Assembly (NCBI GenBank): GCA_025351965.1 | Contig: JANXUX010000292.1 | Span: forward strand, 1 to 40,996 | From: Actinomycetes bacterium | GTDB taxonomy: Bacteria > Actinomycetota > Acidimicrobiia > Acidimicrobiales > Ilumatobacteraceae | Direction: 5' to 3' | DNA length: 40,996 nt | Shown: one piece after another, positions 25,381-33,928 of the stretch | How positions within the stretch are numbered: position 1 is the stretch's first letter | How the letters are laid out: every line of letters starts with the position of its first letter | Program-made: the position numbers and the translations under genes | Notes under the pieces: generated by a model | Databases searched by the model: none | What the model was told of the DNA's origin: nothing | What the model saw: the letters and a program-made list of their open reading frames with translations, nothing else

Positions 25381-26226
25381 TTACGCCGTGAAGTACGGAC
25401 GGTCGCCGGCGATGGTGACGCGTTCCATGACCCGGCGCTCTGGGAAGTAGTCGCTGGCGGCGAAGTGCTGGCAGGCGCGATTGTCCCAAAACGCCAGCGA
25501 GCCGGGCGCCCAACGGAAGCGGCACTGGTTGTCGGGGTTGTTGGCGGTGGCGTTGAGGCGCTCGAGCATCCAGTCGCTCTCCTTCGGCGCGAGCCCACGG
25601 ATCCGGTCGGCGAACGCAACGTTCGTGTAGACGAGCCGACGACCGGTCTCGGGATGGGTACGCACGACGGGATGCTCCATCGGTGGGAACTTCTCGTGCA
25701 GGTCCTCGGCCTTGCGACCGAGCTTGCCGGCGAACACGCGGGCGATGTCGTGCACGGCGGTGAGGCCACAGGCGAAGCGCTGCATCTCCGGGCTGAGCCC
25801 GTCGTACGCGGCGTACATGTCCGAGAACAAGGTGTCGCCACCGACCGGCGGCAACTCGATCGCACGCAGGATGGACCCGAGCGACGGCTGCTCACGCCAC
25901 GTCACGTCGGAGTGCCAGTTGTTCTCGGTGCCGCGACTGTTCGGGCCATGCTCGATGCGCAGGACCTCGGGGTGCTCGGCGTCGCGGGGCGTGGCGGGAT
26001 GGATCTCCAGCTCACCGAAGCGCCGCGCGAACTCGATGTGCCGGACCCGGTCGATGCGCTGGTCGCGGAAGAACACGACCTTGAACTCGAGCAGCGCACG
26101 TCGCACCTCGGCGATCAGCGAGTCGTCGAGCGGACCGGCCAGGTCGACTCCGATCAGCTCCGCGCCGATGATCGGCGAGAGCAGATGCGGTTCGAAGTGG
26201 ACGTAGGAGCCTGCGACGACGGTCAT
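25381..26226 (-). CDS. TauD/TfdA-family Fe(II)/2-oxoglutarate dioxygenase
   Basis: The 281-aa enzyme shows GAELIGVDLAGPLDDSLIAE near the N-terminus, VVFFRDQRIDRVRHIEFARR, and the iron ligands His105 and Asp107 in ENNWHSDVTW. The distal His254 lies in WDNRACQHFAASDYFPERR, with an Arg a few residues later to bind 2-oxoglutarate. Members hydroxylate taurine, alkyl sulfates, phenoxyacetates or similar acids, often releasing sulfite or an aldehyde. The substrate cannot be told. I chose ATG 26226: TACTGT lies 7 nt upstream; GTG 26244 would overlap that box. It lies downstream of the Ugp-like operon, behind a hairpin. Confidence 0.88.
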   Translation of the reverse strand: MTVVAGSYVHFEPHLLSPIIGAELIGVDLAGPLDDSLIAEVRRALLEFKVVFFRDQRIDRVRHIEFARRFGELEIHPATPRDAEHPEVLRIEHGPNSRGTENNWHSDVTWREQPSLGSILRAIELPPVGGDTLFSDMYAAYDGLSPEMQRFACGLTAVHDIARVFAGKLGRKAEDLHEKFPPMEHPVVRTHPETGRRLVYTNVAFADRIRGLAPKESDWMLERLNATANNPDNQCRFRWAPGSLAFWDNRACQHFAASDYFPERRVMERVTIAGDRPYFTA

Positions 26227-26233
26227 GGCGCGA

Positions 26234-26239
26234 ACAGTA
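26234..26239 (-). promoter_or_regulatory. -10 box, predicted leaderless start
   Basis: TACTGT on the minus strand ends 7 nt before the ATG at 26226 of the TauD-family gene. The large hairpin 26245-26285 covers the -35 region. Confidence 0.4.
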
Positions 26240-26244
26240 CTCAC

Positions 26245-26285
26245 TGACCGCGTGATGTCGTCCCGCAGACGACATCACGCGGTCA
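26245..26285 (-). terminator. 17-bp perfect stem between Ugp-like operon and tauD-like gene
   Basis: TGACCGCGTGATGTCGT (26245-26261) and ACGACATCACGCGGTCA (26269-26285) are exact reverse complements with a 7-nt loop. It ends 20 bp after the SBP stop, the usual place for a terminator. There is no T-tract, and it covers the -35 region of the next gene, so an operator role is an alternative. Confidence 0.6.
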
Positions 26286-26305
26286 ATGGCACCGGCCGAG
26301 CGGTG

Positions 26306-27886
26306 TCAGCCGCCGTTGGTCAGGTTGTAGTTCGAGATCAGGTCGTTGGCCTGCTGAGCCGCTGAGGTCAGCGCGGTCTGCGGGTCGCCGCCGGTGAGCA
26401 CGCTGGCGACAGCTTCGGCCGTCACCTTGCGGACCTGCTGCAACGGGCCGATCACCGGCCCGAGCGACGTCGGCGAATCGGCCGATCCAGCGAGCTGGTC
26501 GTAGGCGACCTTGTAGCGGCTGTCGTCGGCATAGGTCGACTTGATCGGATCGAGGTCGAGCGAATCCTGACGGACCGGGATGTAGCCGGTTGCCGCAGCG
26601 AACGACGACTGCACTTGGGCGCTGTCGAGGTACGTCATGAAGTCCCAGGCAGCAGCGGCCTTGTCCCCGCCCTTGCCGTCGACGATGTACAGCGAGTTGC
26701 CGCCGACGAGTCCACCGAGACCGTTGACCGGGCCGGGCATCAACCCGACGCCGACGTCGGCGGCGGTGATACCGGGAATCAGGCCACTGCCGAGTGCGGC
26801 AAAGACCGGGCCGAGCGACGCCGAGGTCGACAGGGTCATCGCCGCCGGTGCGGTGGCGTCGGCAAGCTTGAGCAGCGCATCGGTGCCGCTGGCGTTGTCG
26901 CCGACGTAGACGGCGCCGCCCTCGGTGATCAGGGTCTGCAGGTAGGTGAACAGCTTCAGCCCGGCCGGGCCGTCGTACAGCACCTTCGTCGCCGGTGCAG
27001 CGCGACCATTCTCGTTGTCGGCGTAGAACTCGCCGCTCTTGGCCAGCAACTGCTCGACGTACCAGCCGCCACCACCGTCGAAGTCGCTGTCGAGGGCGAT
27101 GCTGTACGGCGCCGCACCGGACGACACGATCTGCTTGCCGGCAGCGAGGAGATCGTCGAGGGTCTGCGGCGGATTGGCCGGATCCAAGCCGGCCTTGACG
27201 AAGGTCGGCTTCAGGAAGAACAGAACGGGCAGGCTGATGTTGAACGGAAGCGACCACTGCACGCCCTGAGTGGCGTAGGCCTGCAGTGCGCCGGGAAGGA
27301 ACGGCGAGGTGTCGTAGCCGGCGGACTCAGCGCACGCTTGCGCCGGCACGATGCTCTTGGTGTCGACCATCTGCTGGAGCATGTACTCGGGCATCTGGAC
27401 GAGGTCAGGTCGGTTGGCCGTGTCGCTCTGCAGGTACTTGTCGATCGTCTCGTTGTAGCCGCCCTGGAATTGCAGGTTGACCTTGACCTTGGACTGCGAG
27501 GCGTTGTAGGCGTCGGTGACCTTGGTCAGTTCCTCGCCGTTGGCATCGGACAAGCCGTGCCAGAACGTGATCTCGACGGGGCCCGACGACGACGCCGAGT
27601 CGAGCAGGCCGACGTCGCACTTCGGCAGCGAATCGAGCAGTGCCGGCTGGGTCGTCGCCGGCGCGGCCGTGTCGAGCGGCGTATCCGCTGTCGGCAGCGT
27701 CTCGCCGGGGGGCAAGGTCTCGCCAGGCGCGAGCGTGACCGGCGCCGAGGTGGAGCCAGCCGCTGTGGTGGCTGTGGTGTTGTCGATACCGGCGTTGCCG
27801 AGGTTCTTGCCGCCGGAGCTGCACGACGCGGCGGCGAGACTGCCGGCGACGGCCAGACAGAGTGCGATGCGAGGACGCATGGTCAT
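26306..27886 (-). CDS. ABC transporter substrate-binding lipoprotein, sugar type (UgpB-like)
   Basis: The 526-aa exported protein begins MTMRPRIALCLAVAGSLAAA followed by the lipobox Cys (SLAAASC). A Thr/Pro-rich linker leads to a family 1 SBP domain: VEITFWHGLSDANGEELTKV, NASQSKVKVNLQFQGGYNET, VQWSLPFNISLPVLFFLKPT and AGLDPANPPQTLDDL. The order of blocks recalls the glycerol-3-phosphate/glycerophosphodiester binder UgpB. A different saccharide is possible. The ATG at 27886 overlaps the permease stop (ATGA). It is the last gene of the importer operon in the order ATPase, permease, permease, SBP. Confidence 0.88.
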   Translation of the reverse strand: MTMRPRIALCLAVAGSLAAASCSSGGKNLGNAGIDNTTATTAAGSTSAPVTLAPGETLPPGETLPTADTPLDTAAPATTQPALLDSLPKCDVGLLDSASSSGPVEITFWHGLSDANGEELTKVTDAYNASQSKVKVNLQFQGGYNETIDKYLQSDTANRPDLVQMPEYMLQQMVDTKSIVPAQACAESAGYDTSPFLPGALQAYATQGVQWSLPFNISLPVLFFLKPTFVKAGLDPANPPQTLDDLLAAGKQIVSSGAAPYSIALDSDFDGGGGWYVEQLLAKSGEFYADNENGRAAPATKVLYDGPAGLKLFTYLQTLITEGGAVYVGDNASGTDALLKLADATAPAAMTLSTSASLGPVFAALGSGLIPGITAADVGVGLMPGPVNGLGGLVGGNSLYIVDGKGGDKAAAAWDFMTYLDSAQVQSSFAAATGYIPVRQDSLDLDPIKSTYADDSRYKVAYDQLAGSADSPTSLGPVIGPLQQVRKVTAEAVASVLTGGDPQTALTSAAQQANDLISNYNLTNGG

Positions 27887-28710
27887 CCCTTCACGGCGCC
27901 GGCGGTCAGGCCGCGCACCAGTTGACGTTGAAACGAGATCAGCACGATGAAGATCGGCAGGGCGATGATGACGGTGCCGGCGATCACGAGGTTGGGTTGG
28001 GACAGGCTGGCCTTCTTGAGCGCTGCCAGCCCGGTCTGGACGGTGTTGTAGTCCGAGTCGGTGGTGACGAGGACGGGCCACAGGTACTGGTTCCACGAGG
28101 TGAGGAACGCGAAGAGTGCAAGCGCACCGATCGTGGGCCGCGACAGTGGCACCGCGACCTCGCGTAGGAAGCCGAGATGGCCGAGCCCGTCCATCGAAGC
28201 GGCCTCGCGCATCTCTTTCGGGATCGTCAAGAACACCTGGCGGATCATGAAGATGCCGAACGCCGTGGCGAGGAACGGGACCGTGAGACCCCTATAACTG
28301 TTCAGCCAGCCGAGACTCTGCATCGTGCGCCGGTTGACGGTGAGCGTCGCCTCGAGCGGCACCAGCAGCGTCGCCAGGAAGAGCACGAACACCACGGTGC
28401 GCCCGGGGAACTTCAAGAACACGAAAGAATACGCGGCGAGCACCGAGGTCACGACCTGCGCAACGGTGACGACGACGGCGACCACGGTCGAGTTGACCAT
28501 CGCCCGGCCGAGTTGGCCCGACCGCCAGGCCCTGGTCAAGGTGCCGAAGGTGATGTTGCTCGGCAGGAGCGGGTTCTCGAGCACCTTGTTGCCGGGTTTC
28601 AACGCGCCGATCGCCATCACGTAGATGGGGAACAGCACGATCACGGCCATGACGACGAGCAGGATGTAGCGACCGATCTTGCGGCCACCACGGATCTGGT
28701 CAATTGCCAT
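27883..28710 (-). CDS. carbohydrate ABC transporter permease (UgpE/MalG-like)
   Basis: The 275-aa permease has an N-terminal helix YILLVVMAVIVLFPIYVMAI, further hydrophobic segments around NSTVVAVVVTVAQVVTSVLA and TVVFVLFLATLLVPLEATL, and the ATPase-contacting EAA loop REAASMDGLGHLGFLREVAV. The GWLNSYRGLTVPFLATAFGI and FMIRQVFLTIP segments are typical of UgpE. It overlaps the upstream permease gene by 11 bp and the SBP gene by 4 bp. Confidence 0.9.
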   Translation of the reverse strand: MAIDQIRGGRKIGRYILLVVMAVIVLFPIYVMAIGALKPGNKVLENPLLPSNITFGTLTRAWRSGQLGRAMVNSTVVAVVVTVAQVVTSVLAAYSFVFLKFPGRTVVFVLFLATLLVPLEATLTVNRRTMQSLGWLNSYRGLTVPFLATAFGIFMIRQVFLTIPKEMREAASMDGLGHLGFLREVAVPLSRPTIGALALFAFLTSWNQYLWPVLVTTDSDYNTVQTGLAALKKASLSQPNLVIAGTVIIALPIFIVLISFQRQLVRGLTAGAVKG

Positions 28711-29584
28711 AGTGCACCCGCTTCTCGAGCCCTCGGAACTGCACCAGGGCGAGGATCAAGAGCACGAAGAACACGAGCACCGAAACCGTCGCGCGCAGCC
28801 CGTCGTCGCTGGATGTCGGCAGGCCCCGACCGTAGGCGAGGTAGGTGAGCGTGGTGGTCGAGCCCTTCGGCCCGCCGCCCGTCAACAGGTCGATTTCACC
28901 GAAGGACTCGAAGGCGCGGGCGGTGAGCACCACGGTCACGAAGAGCAGGATCGGCGAGATCATCGGCAGGGTCACGTTGGTGAAACGGGTGAAGCCGTTC
29001 GCACCGTCGACGTACGCGCTCTCGTACAGGTCCTTGGGCACGCTCTGCAATCCGGCGGTGATGACGATGAACGTGAACCCGAGGTTGGCCCAGATCGAGC
29101 TGGCCGAGACCGACCACAGCGCCGTGCCCTCGTTCTGGAGCAGGCCCGGTGTCTTGGCGACGCCGCCGATCCAGTCGGCAACGATCCCGACGTTCGGGTT
29201 GAGGAGGAAGAACCACATCACCGAGGCAACAGCGACGCTGGTCGCGACCGTGCTGGAGAAGATGGTGCGGAAGATGCCGACGCCGCGGACGTACTTGTCG
29301 GCGAGCACGGCGAGGCCGACGCCGAGCAGCAAGCCGATCGGCACGGTGATGAGTGCGTACTTCACGGTCACGAGCAGCGCATCCTGGAACTGGCTGCTCT
29401 GGAACGCATCGACGTACTGCTGCAAGCCGCCGTCGACCGGGCACTTGCCGGTCGGGTTACAGCGCTGGGTGCCGAGGAACATCGCCTTGATCAGCGGGTA
29501 GACCACGAACCAGCCGAGGATCACGAGCGACGGGCCGAGCATCAGCACAGCGAGGCCGGTGTCGCGCCAGCGGCGACTCCTCAT
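28700..29584 (-). CDS. carbohydrate ABC transporter permease (UgpA/MalF-like)
   Basis: The 294-aa permease shows GLAVLMLGPSLVILGWFVVY at the N-terminus. Several further membrane segments follow (TVKYALITVPIGLLLGVGLA; TSVAVASVMWFFLLNP), then the EAA loop YESAYVDGANGFTRFTNVTL. The C-terminal FVLLILALVQFRGLEKRVHY is characteristic. The cysteine pair in QRCNPTGKCPVDGG lies in the first periplasm-side loop and could form a disulfide. ATG 29584 overlaps the ATPase stop (ATGA). Confidence 0.9.
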   Translation of the reverse strand: MRSRRWRDTGLAVLMLGPSLVILGWFVVYPLIKAMFLGTQRCNPTGKCPVDGGLQQYVDAFQSSQFQDALLVTVKYALITVPIGLLLGVGLAVLADKYVRGVGIFRTIFSSTVATSVAVASVMWFFLLNPNVGIVADWIGGVAKTPGLLQNEGTALWSVSASSIWANLGFTFIVITAGLQSVPKDLYESAYVDGANGFTRFTNVTLPMISPILLFVTVVLTARAFESFGEIDLLTGGGPKGSTTTLTYLAYGRGLPTSSDDGLRATVSVLVFFVLLILALVQFRGLEKRVHYGN

Positions 29585-30582
29585 TCGTCGATCCTGCGCT
29601 CTGTCACCGGGTCGAAGCGGTGCCGGTCCGCGGCGTCGGCGGCGATGCGCACCTCGGCGCCGATCGCCGGAACCGCGGAGTGGGCCGCCTGACGGACGAT
29701 GACGCGACGGTCGCCGACCATGCCAGTGACGAGGAGCTCGTGGCCGAGCTGTTCGACGAGCGTCACCGTCATCGAGAGCTGCCCGTCAGCCACGATGTGG
29801 ACGTGCTCGGGACGGACCCCGACGAGGTGGTCGCCCGGCTCGATCGATCCGGCGGGCAGGATGTTCATCGGCGGGGTGCCGACGAACTGGGCGATGAACA
29901 CCGACGCCGGGCGATCGTAGACCTCTTGCGGCGTGCCGACCTGCTCGATCTTGCCGCGCAACATGACGGCGATCCGACTGCCCATCGTCATCGCCTCGAC
30001 CTGGTCGTGGGTGACGTAGATGAACGTCGACTTCAGTCGCTGATGCAGCGCGATCAGCTCGGCACGGGTCTCGGCGCGTAGCTTCGCATCGAGGTTGCTG
30101 AGCGGCTCGTCCATACAGAACACGGCCGGGTCACGCACGATGGCGCGGGCCAGGGCGACGCGCTGGCGCTGTCCGCCGCTGAGGGCTCCAGGCTTGCGTT
30201 CCATGTAGTCACCGAGGCCGAGGGACTCGGCCGCAGCCGTCGCTGCAGCGGCCCGCTCGGCCTTGGGGACCTTGCGGACCTTGAGCGGGAACTCGATGTT
30301 CGCGCGCACGGTCTTGTGCGGGTAGAGCGCGTAACTCTGGAACACCATCGCGACGTCGCGTTCTTTGGGAAGGATGTCGTTGACCTTGGTGTCGCCGATG
30401 AACACCTCGCCCTCAGTGGGGTCCTCGAGCCCTGCGATCATCCGTAACAGCGTGCTCTTGCCGCAACCGGACGGCCCGAGCAGGATCATGAACTCACGAT
30501 CCGCGACGTCGAGATCGACACCGTCGACCGCGGTGACACCGTCGAACTGCTTGGTGAGGTTCTGCAATCGGACGTTCGCCAC
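29581..30582 (-). CDS. ABC transporter ATP-binding protein (UgpC/MsmK/MalK-like)
   Basis: The 333-aa ATPase has Walker A LLGPSGCGKSTLLRMIAGL, Q-loop FQSYALYPHKTVRANI, signature ALSGGQRQRVALARAIVRDP, Walker B VFCMDEPLSNLDAK and switch THDQVEAMTMG. After residue 235 comes a C-terminal TOBE/OB regulatory domain (VGVRPEHVHIV) of the MalK type, through which sugar importers are regulated. The GTG at 30582 gives VANVRLQNLTKQF; TACCCT lies 7 nt upstream. First gene of its operon. Such ATPases can serve several importers. Confidence 0.92.
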   Translation of the reverse strand: MANVRLQNLTKQFDGVTAVDGVDLDVADREFMILLGPSGCGKSTLLRMIAGLEDPTEGEVFIGDTKVNDILPKERDVAMVFQSYALYPHKTVRANIEFPLKVRKVPKAERAAAATAAAESLGLGDYMERKPGALSGGQRQRVALARAIVRDPAVFCMDEPLSNLDAKLRAETRAELIALHQRLKSTFIYVTHDQVEAMTMGSRIAVMLRGKIEQVGTPQEVYDRPASVFIAQFVGTPPMNILPAGSIEPGDHLVGVRPEHVHIVADGQLSMTVTLVEQLGHELLVTGMVGDRRVIVRQAAHSAVPAIGAEVRIAADAADRHRFDPVTERRIDE

Positions 30583-30589
30583 AAGCCAG

Positions 30590-30595
30590 AGGGTA
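30590..30595 (-). promoter_or_regulatory. -10 box of the Ugp-like operon, predicted leaderless
   Basis: TACCCT on the minus strand ends 7 nt before the GTG at 30582; no Shine-Dalgarno is visible. It is divergent from the TraR/DksA-like gene. Confidence 0.4.
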
Positions 30596-30655
30596 CGCCA
30601 TGTACCTCGCTGCTCGCAGATCCGCAACCTGTTGTTCACCCGCGTACGGGCTCGA

Positions 30656-30661
30656 TATCGT
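30656..30661 (+). promoter_or_regulatory. -10 box, predicted leaderless start
   Basis: TATCGT ends 7 nt before the ATG at 30669. A weak -35 candidate TTGTTC lies 18 nt upstream at 30632-30637. Confidence 0.4.
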
Positions 30662-30668
30662 TCGCCTC

Positions 30669-30839
30669 ATGGAACTCGACCTCGACGCCATCGAAACCGA
30701 TCTCGCCGATGTCGAGATCGCGCTGGCCCGGCTCGAATCCGGTGAGTACTGGACGTGCGAGGTCACCGGCGATCCGCTCGATGATGCCCTGCTCGAGCGG
30801 CGCCCGACCGCCCGGCGCGCCGTCCAGCCCAACGCGTGA
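30669..30839 (+). CDS. TraR/DksA-like mini protein without a complete zinc site
   Basis: The 56-aa product, MELDLDAIETDLADVEIALA and RLESGEYWTCEVTGDPLDDA, LLERRPTARRAV, follows the pattern of the short TraR/DksA-type proteins: a coiled-coil helix, then a zinc-finger-like turn with the ...C-x-x-x-G-x-P-I/L-...-RL...P-x-A motif. Only one Cys is present, so the classic four-Cys finger is degenerate. The stop overlaps the GTG of the kinase gene (GTGA), so the two are co-translated. DksA-type proteins bind the secondary channel of RNA polymerase, but this one is too short and lacks metal ligands to assume that. Confidence 0.65.
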   Translation: MELDLDAIETDLADVEIALARLESGEYWTCEVTGDPLDDALLERRPTARRAVQPNA

Positions 30840-32263
30840 CCGTCGGGCGACACCGCATCGGAGCCCTCCCGTCGGGCCTGCGGCGGCGTGCGACCGCACT
30901 GCGCATCCAGATCCGACGCTCGGGGCGCATCGTCCGCCTCACCGCCCGCAACGGGGTGCGTTACGCCGTCGTGCGGGTCCGCCGCCGCTTCGTCGGCACC
31001 GCCCGGCGCGACGCGATGGACCAGCGTTTCGCGACGCGCGCCGCCGACGATTTCGTGACCGAACTGGGGAACATGAAGGGCGTCATGATGAAGGCCGGCC
31101 AGCTGGTCAGCTTCATCATGGAAGCCCTCCCGGACGAGGCCCAGCAGTCGCTGTCGTCGCTGTTCGCCGACGCTCCGCCGATGCCGGCCGAGACAGCGCG
31201 CCGGGTCGTCATCGAGCAGTTGGGGGACGCTCCGGAGACGTTGTTCCTCGATTGGGAGCCGGATCCGGTCGCCGCTGCGTCGGTCGGCCAGGTGCACCGC
31301 ATCGTGCTACGCGACGGACGCCGCGCCGCGCTCAAAGTGCAGTACCCAGGGGTCGGCGACGCGATCAGCGCCGACCTCAACAACGCCCAGGCGATGTACG
31401 CGATGTTGAGCATGTTCGCGCTCAAGGGCCTCGACACCAAGGGTCTGGTCGACGAGCTACGCGACCGGATGGGCGACGAGTTGGACTACCGCATCGAGGC
31501 CCGCAACCAGACCGAGTTCGCCGAGCACTATCGCGACCATCCGTTCATCACGATCCCTGCAGTGATCGACCGCTGGTCGACCGGCACCGTCATTGCATCG
31601 GAGTGGGTCGACGGCCTGTCGTGGTCACAGTTCATGGCCGTTGCCGACGAAGAGGCCCGGCGCCGCGCCGGCGAATCCATCTGGCGGTTTGCGCAGCACT
31701 CCATCTACGTCCTCGGCGCATTCAACGGCGACCCGCATCCAGGCAACTACCGCTTCCAGCGCGACGGCTCGGTCACGTTCCTCGATTTCGGCCTCGTCAA
31801 GCGATGGTCGCCCGGCGAGTGGCAACGGCTGTCCCCCACGCTCGACGCCGTCATCGTCCAGCGCGACCCCGAACTGACGATGGCCGAGATGGAAAAGGTC
31901 GGCTTCCTCGTGCCGAACCACGGACTGACCGCCGCACAGGTCCACGCCTATGTCAGCTCTCCGTACGTGCCGTACCTCAGCGACGAGTTCACCTTCACCC
32001 GCGAATTCATGCAGGCCACGCTCACCAAGATGATCGATCTCAAGGGCCCGCATGCGCCGGTCATCGAGAAACTGAACATCCCCGCGAGTTTCGTGATCCT
32101 CGACCGCGTCGTGTGGGGTGTGTCCGCGTTGCTCGGCAAGCTCGAAGTCACGGCGCCGTGGCGGGCGATGCTGATGGAGTACCAGACGGGCGCGCCACCG
32201 GCGACGCCTCTCGGCGAGGCTGATCGCGCGTGGCGGGACACCAGGTTCGGAACCAGCCAGTAG
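30836..32263 (+). CDS. ABC1/UbiB-family atypical kinase
   Basis: The 475-aa protein carries the ABC1 (ADCK/UbiB) marks: KGVMMKAGQLVSFI with the family KxGQ motif, the Ala-rich loop PVAAASVGQVHRI in place of the Gly-rich loop, RAALKVQYPGV with the VAIK-type Lys, FNGDPHPGNY and FLDFGLVKRW with the metal-binding Asp. Family members are linked to isoprenoid quinone and lipid metabolism and have ATPase activity rather than ordinary protein kinase activity. No hydrophobic C-terminal membrane pair is evident, unlike UbiB. The GTG start overlaps the TraR/DksA-like stop. 51 bp separate it from the ferritin-like genes. Confidence 0.88.
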   Translation: MTVGRHRIGALPSGLRRRATALRIQIRRSGRIVRLTARNGVRYAVVRVRRRFVGTARRDAMDQRFATRAADDFVTELGNMKGVMMKAGQLVSFIMEALPDEAQQSLSSLFADAPPMPAETARRVVIEQLGDAPETLFLDWEPDPVAAASVGQVHRIVLRDGRRAALKVQYPGVGDAISADLNNAQAMYAMLSMFALKGLDTKGLVDELRDRMGDELDYRIEARNQTEFAEHYRDHPFITIPAVIDRWSTGTVIASEWVDGLSWSQFMAVADEEARRRAGESIWRFAQHSIYVLGAFNGDPHPGNYRFQRDGSVTFLDFGLVKRWSPGEWQRLSPTLDAVIVQRDPELTMAEMEKVGFLVPNHGLTAAQVHAYVSSPYVPYLSDEFTFTREFMQATLTKMIDLKGPHAPVIEKLNIPASFVILDRVVWGVSALLGKLEVTAPWRAMLMEYQTGAPPATPLGEADRAWRDTRFGTSQ

Positions 32264-32314
32264 TGTCGCCGGTGTTGCGCGATCGGTGATCGCTTTCCTT
32301 GGGGGGAACATCAG

Positions 32315-32947
32315 GTGGCAGACCCGTACAGAGCCCGTGCACCGTTCGCACCGTGGGATCGGCGCACCCTTCCCGGCCTCTTCGACGTCGAGGACACGGC
32401 GCGTCGCGTCGGCAACTACAAGTGGGCCGAGATGAAGCTGTTCGAGGCACTCGGCGGTTGGGTCGCGACGGTGCCCGAGCTCGATGTCAAGATGCGCCTC
32501 GGCACGCACTGCTACAAGCACGCCTGGCACGCCGAGCTGTGGCACAAGCGCCTGCCCGAACTGCGCGAGATGAACCCGGACCGTTTGGCCGTCCCGGCCA
32601 ACGACGCAATGGTCCGCTTCGTCGAGGCGCTGACCGAACCCGAGGCCCCCGATCAGACGATCGAGAAGTTGACCGGCGTGTACCGCGTGTTCATCCCGCG
32701 CTTCATCGCTGCGTACACCTATCACCTCAACGGCACCAGCGAGATCACCGATGCCCCCACCATCCGTTCGCTCAAGCTGATCCTGCCGGACGAGTTCGAC
32801 GACTGGCGCGACGGCGAGATGATGCTCCAGAGCCTGATCGAGACACCGGAAGAGGCGGCCCGTGCGTCCGCCCATCAGCTTCGGCTGGAGTCGATCATGA
32901 TCGAGGCCGGCGGCATCGCCGGGCCCGGCACACTCGGCTCGCAGTAA
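32315..32947 (+). CDS. conserved protein, possibly ferritin-like
   Basis: The 210-aa protein starts at a GTG with GGGGGGAA 6-13 nt upstream. It is helical: NYKWAEMKLFEALGGWVATV, LGTHCYKHAWHAELWHKRLP, FVEALTEPEAPDQTIEKL, then APTIRSLKLILPDEFDDW. Glu and His spacing (WAEMKLFE and HCYKHAWHAE) recalls a ferritin-like helical bundle, but the second ExxH pair is not obvious. I do not recognise the family with certainty. It stands 38 bp before a clearer ferritin-like gene, so the two may form a complex or act on the same substrate. Confidence 0.6.
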   Translation: MADPYRARAPFAPWDRRTLPGLFDVEDTARRVGNYKWAEMKLFEALGGWVATVPELDVKMRLGTHCYKHAWHAELWHKRLPELREMNPDRLAVPANDAMVRFVEALTEPEAPDQTIEKLTGVYRVFIPRFIAAYTYHLNGTSEITDAPTIRSLKLILPDEFDDWRDGEMMLQSLIETPEEAARASAHQLRLESIMIEAGGIAGPGTLGSQ

Positions 32948-32985
32948 CCACTCGGTACACCGAACACCTGAGGATCGGAGACACG

Positions 32986-33918
32986 ATGCGCAAGTTCCTC
33001 CCCGCCGATCAGCTCGCCCGCGACGAGCGATTCAACACCATCACGATGCAGGACCGCTTCAACGATCCGCGCAGCGCGTTGGGCACGGGCGACGCCGCGA
33101 CCACGACGGCGGGTGCGCGCCAGAAGTTCCGCCTCACGCCCGAACGTCGCGACGCCAGCGATGGTGCACGCGGTCTGATGCACGGCATCATGGTCGGCGA
33201 GATCCAGGCACTCGAGGGCGCCGGCCGCACGTGCTGGGACTTCGACACCGCCGGCGTCGCCAAGACGTCGAGCACCGGCGCGCATTCCGCCGGGGCTGCC
33301 CAGAACCCGAGTGGCGACATGGACGTACCGTTCGCGTTGAAGCTCGACATGGCCCGGCAGTGCTGGGACGAAGCCCGACACGTCGAGATCAGCATCAAGC
33401 TGAGCGACTGGATGGGCACCGAGATCGGCCAGTTCGCCGAGAACACCGTGCTGTTCGCCGCCGCCTGCAGCAGCGATCCCGTGCTGCGCCTGGCCGGCGT
33501 GAACTGCGCCCTCGAAGGGCTGGCCATCGACGTCTTCACGACGATGAAGGAGTTCGGCGACCTGGCCGGCGACCCGTTCCTCGAGTTCTGCGAGGACTGG
33601 ATGCTCGCCGACGAGGTCACTCACGTGAAAATGGGCTCGGACTGGTTGCGCAAGGTCACCGAGAACGACCCCGAGCGGCGCAAGAAGGCGCTCGACTTCC
33701 AAGCCGTCGTCGACAAGCTGTTCAGCTATGGCGGCACGCGCAGTGACAGCGACGAGTCCCCGATCGGGTTGGCCCGGCGCTTCCGGGCCCTCGCCGGGTT
33801 CACCGACGACGAGGTCGAGGCGATCAACGACGTCAGCGTCCAGGCACTCGAGGAACGCAGGGCTCGCGGCGCAGCGGCGCGAGCGAGTGCCGACCCGGCA
33901 TCCGCGACGAGCACGTGA
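32986..33918 (+). CDS. ferritin-like di-iron protein (DUF455-like)
   Basis: The 310-aa protein (ATG 32986, GGAG 6-9 nt upstream) has a good di-iron helical pattern: VGEIQALEGAGRTCWDF (E72, E77), WDEARHVEISIKLSDW (E129-x2-H132), NCALEGLAIDVF (E177) and LADEVTHVKMGSDWL (E210-x2-H213). This double ExxH arrangement is that of ferritin-like oxidases and hydroxylases such as DUF455 and MiaE relatives. An iron-dependent oxidation is expected, substrate unknown. The N-terminal 60 residues and C-terminal tail (SADPASATST) look disordered. Next gene starts 10 bp later. Confidence 0.75.
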   Translation: MRKFLPADQLARDERFNTITMQDRFNDPRSALGTGDAATTTAGARQKFRLTPERRDASDGARGLMHGIMVGEIQALEGAGRTCWDFDTAGVAKTSSTGAHSAGAAQNPSGDMDVPFALKLDMARQCWDEARHVEISIKLSDWMGTEIGQFAENTVLFAAACSSDPVLRLAGVNCALEGLAIDVFTTMKEFGDLAGDPFLEFCEDWMLADEVTHVKMGSDWLRKVTENDPERRKKALDFQAVVDKLFSYGGTRSDSDESPIGLARRFRALAGFTDDEVEAINDVSVQALEERRARGAAARASADPASATST

Positions 33919-33928
33919 GGACGCGCTG

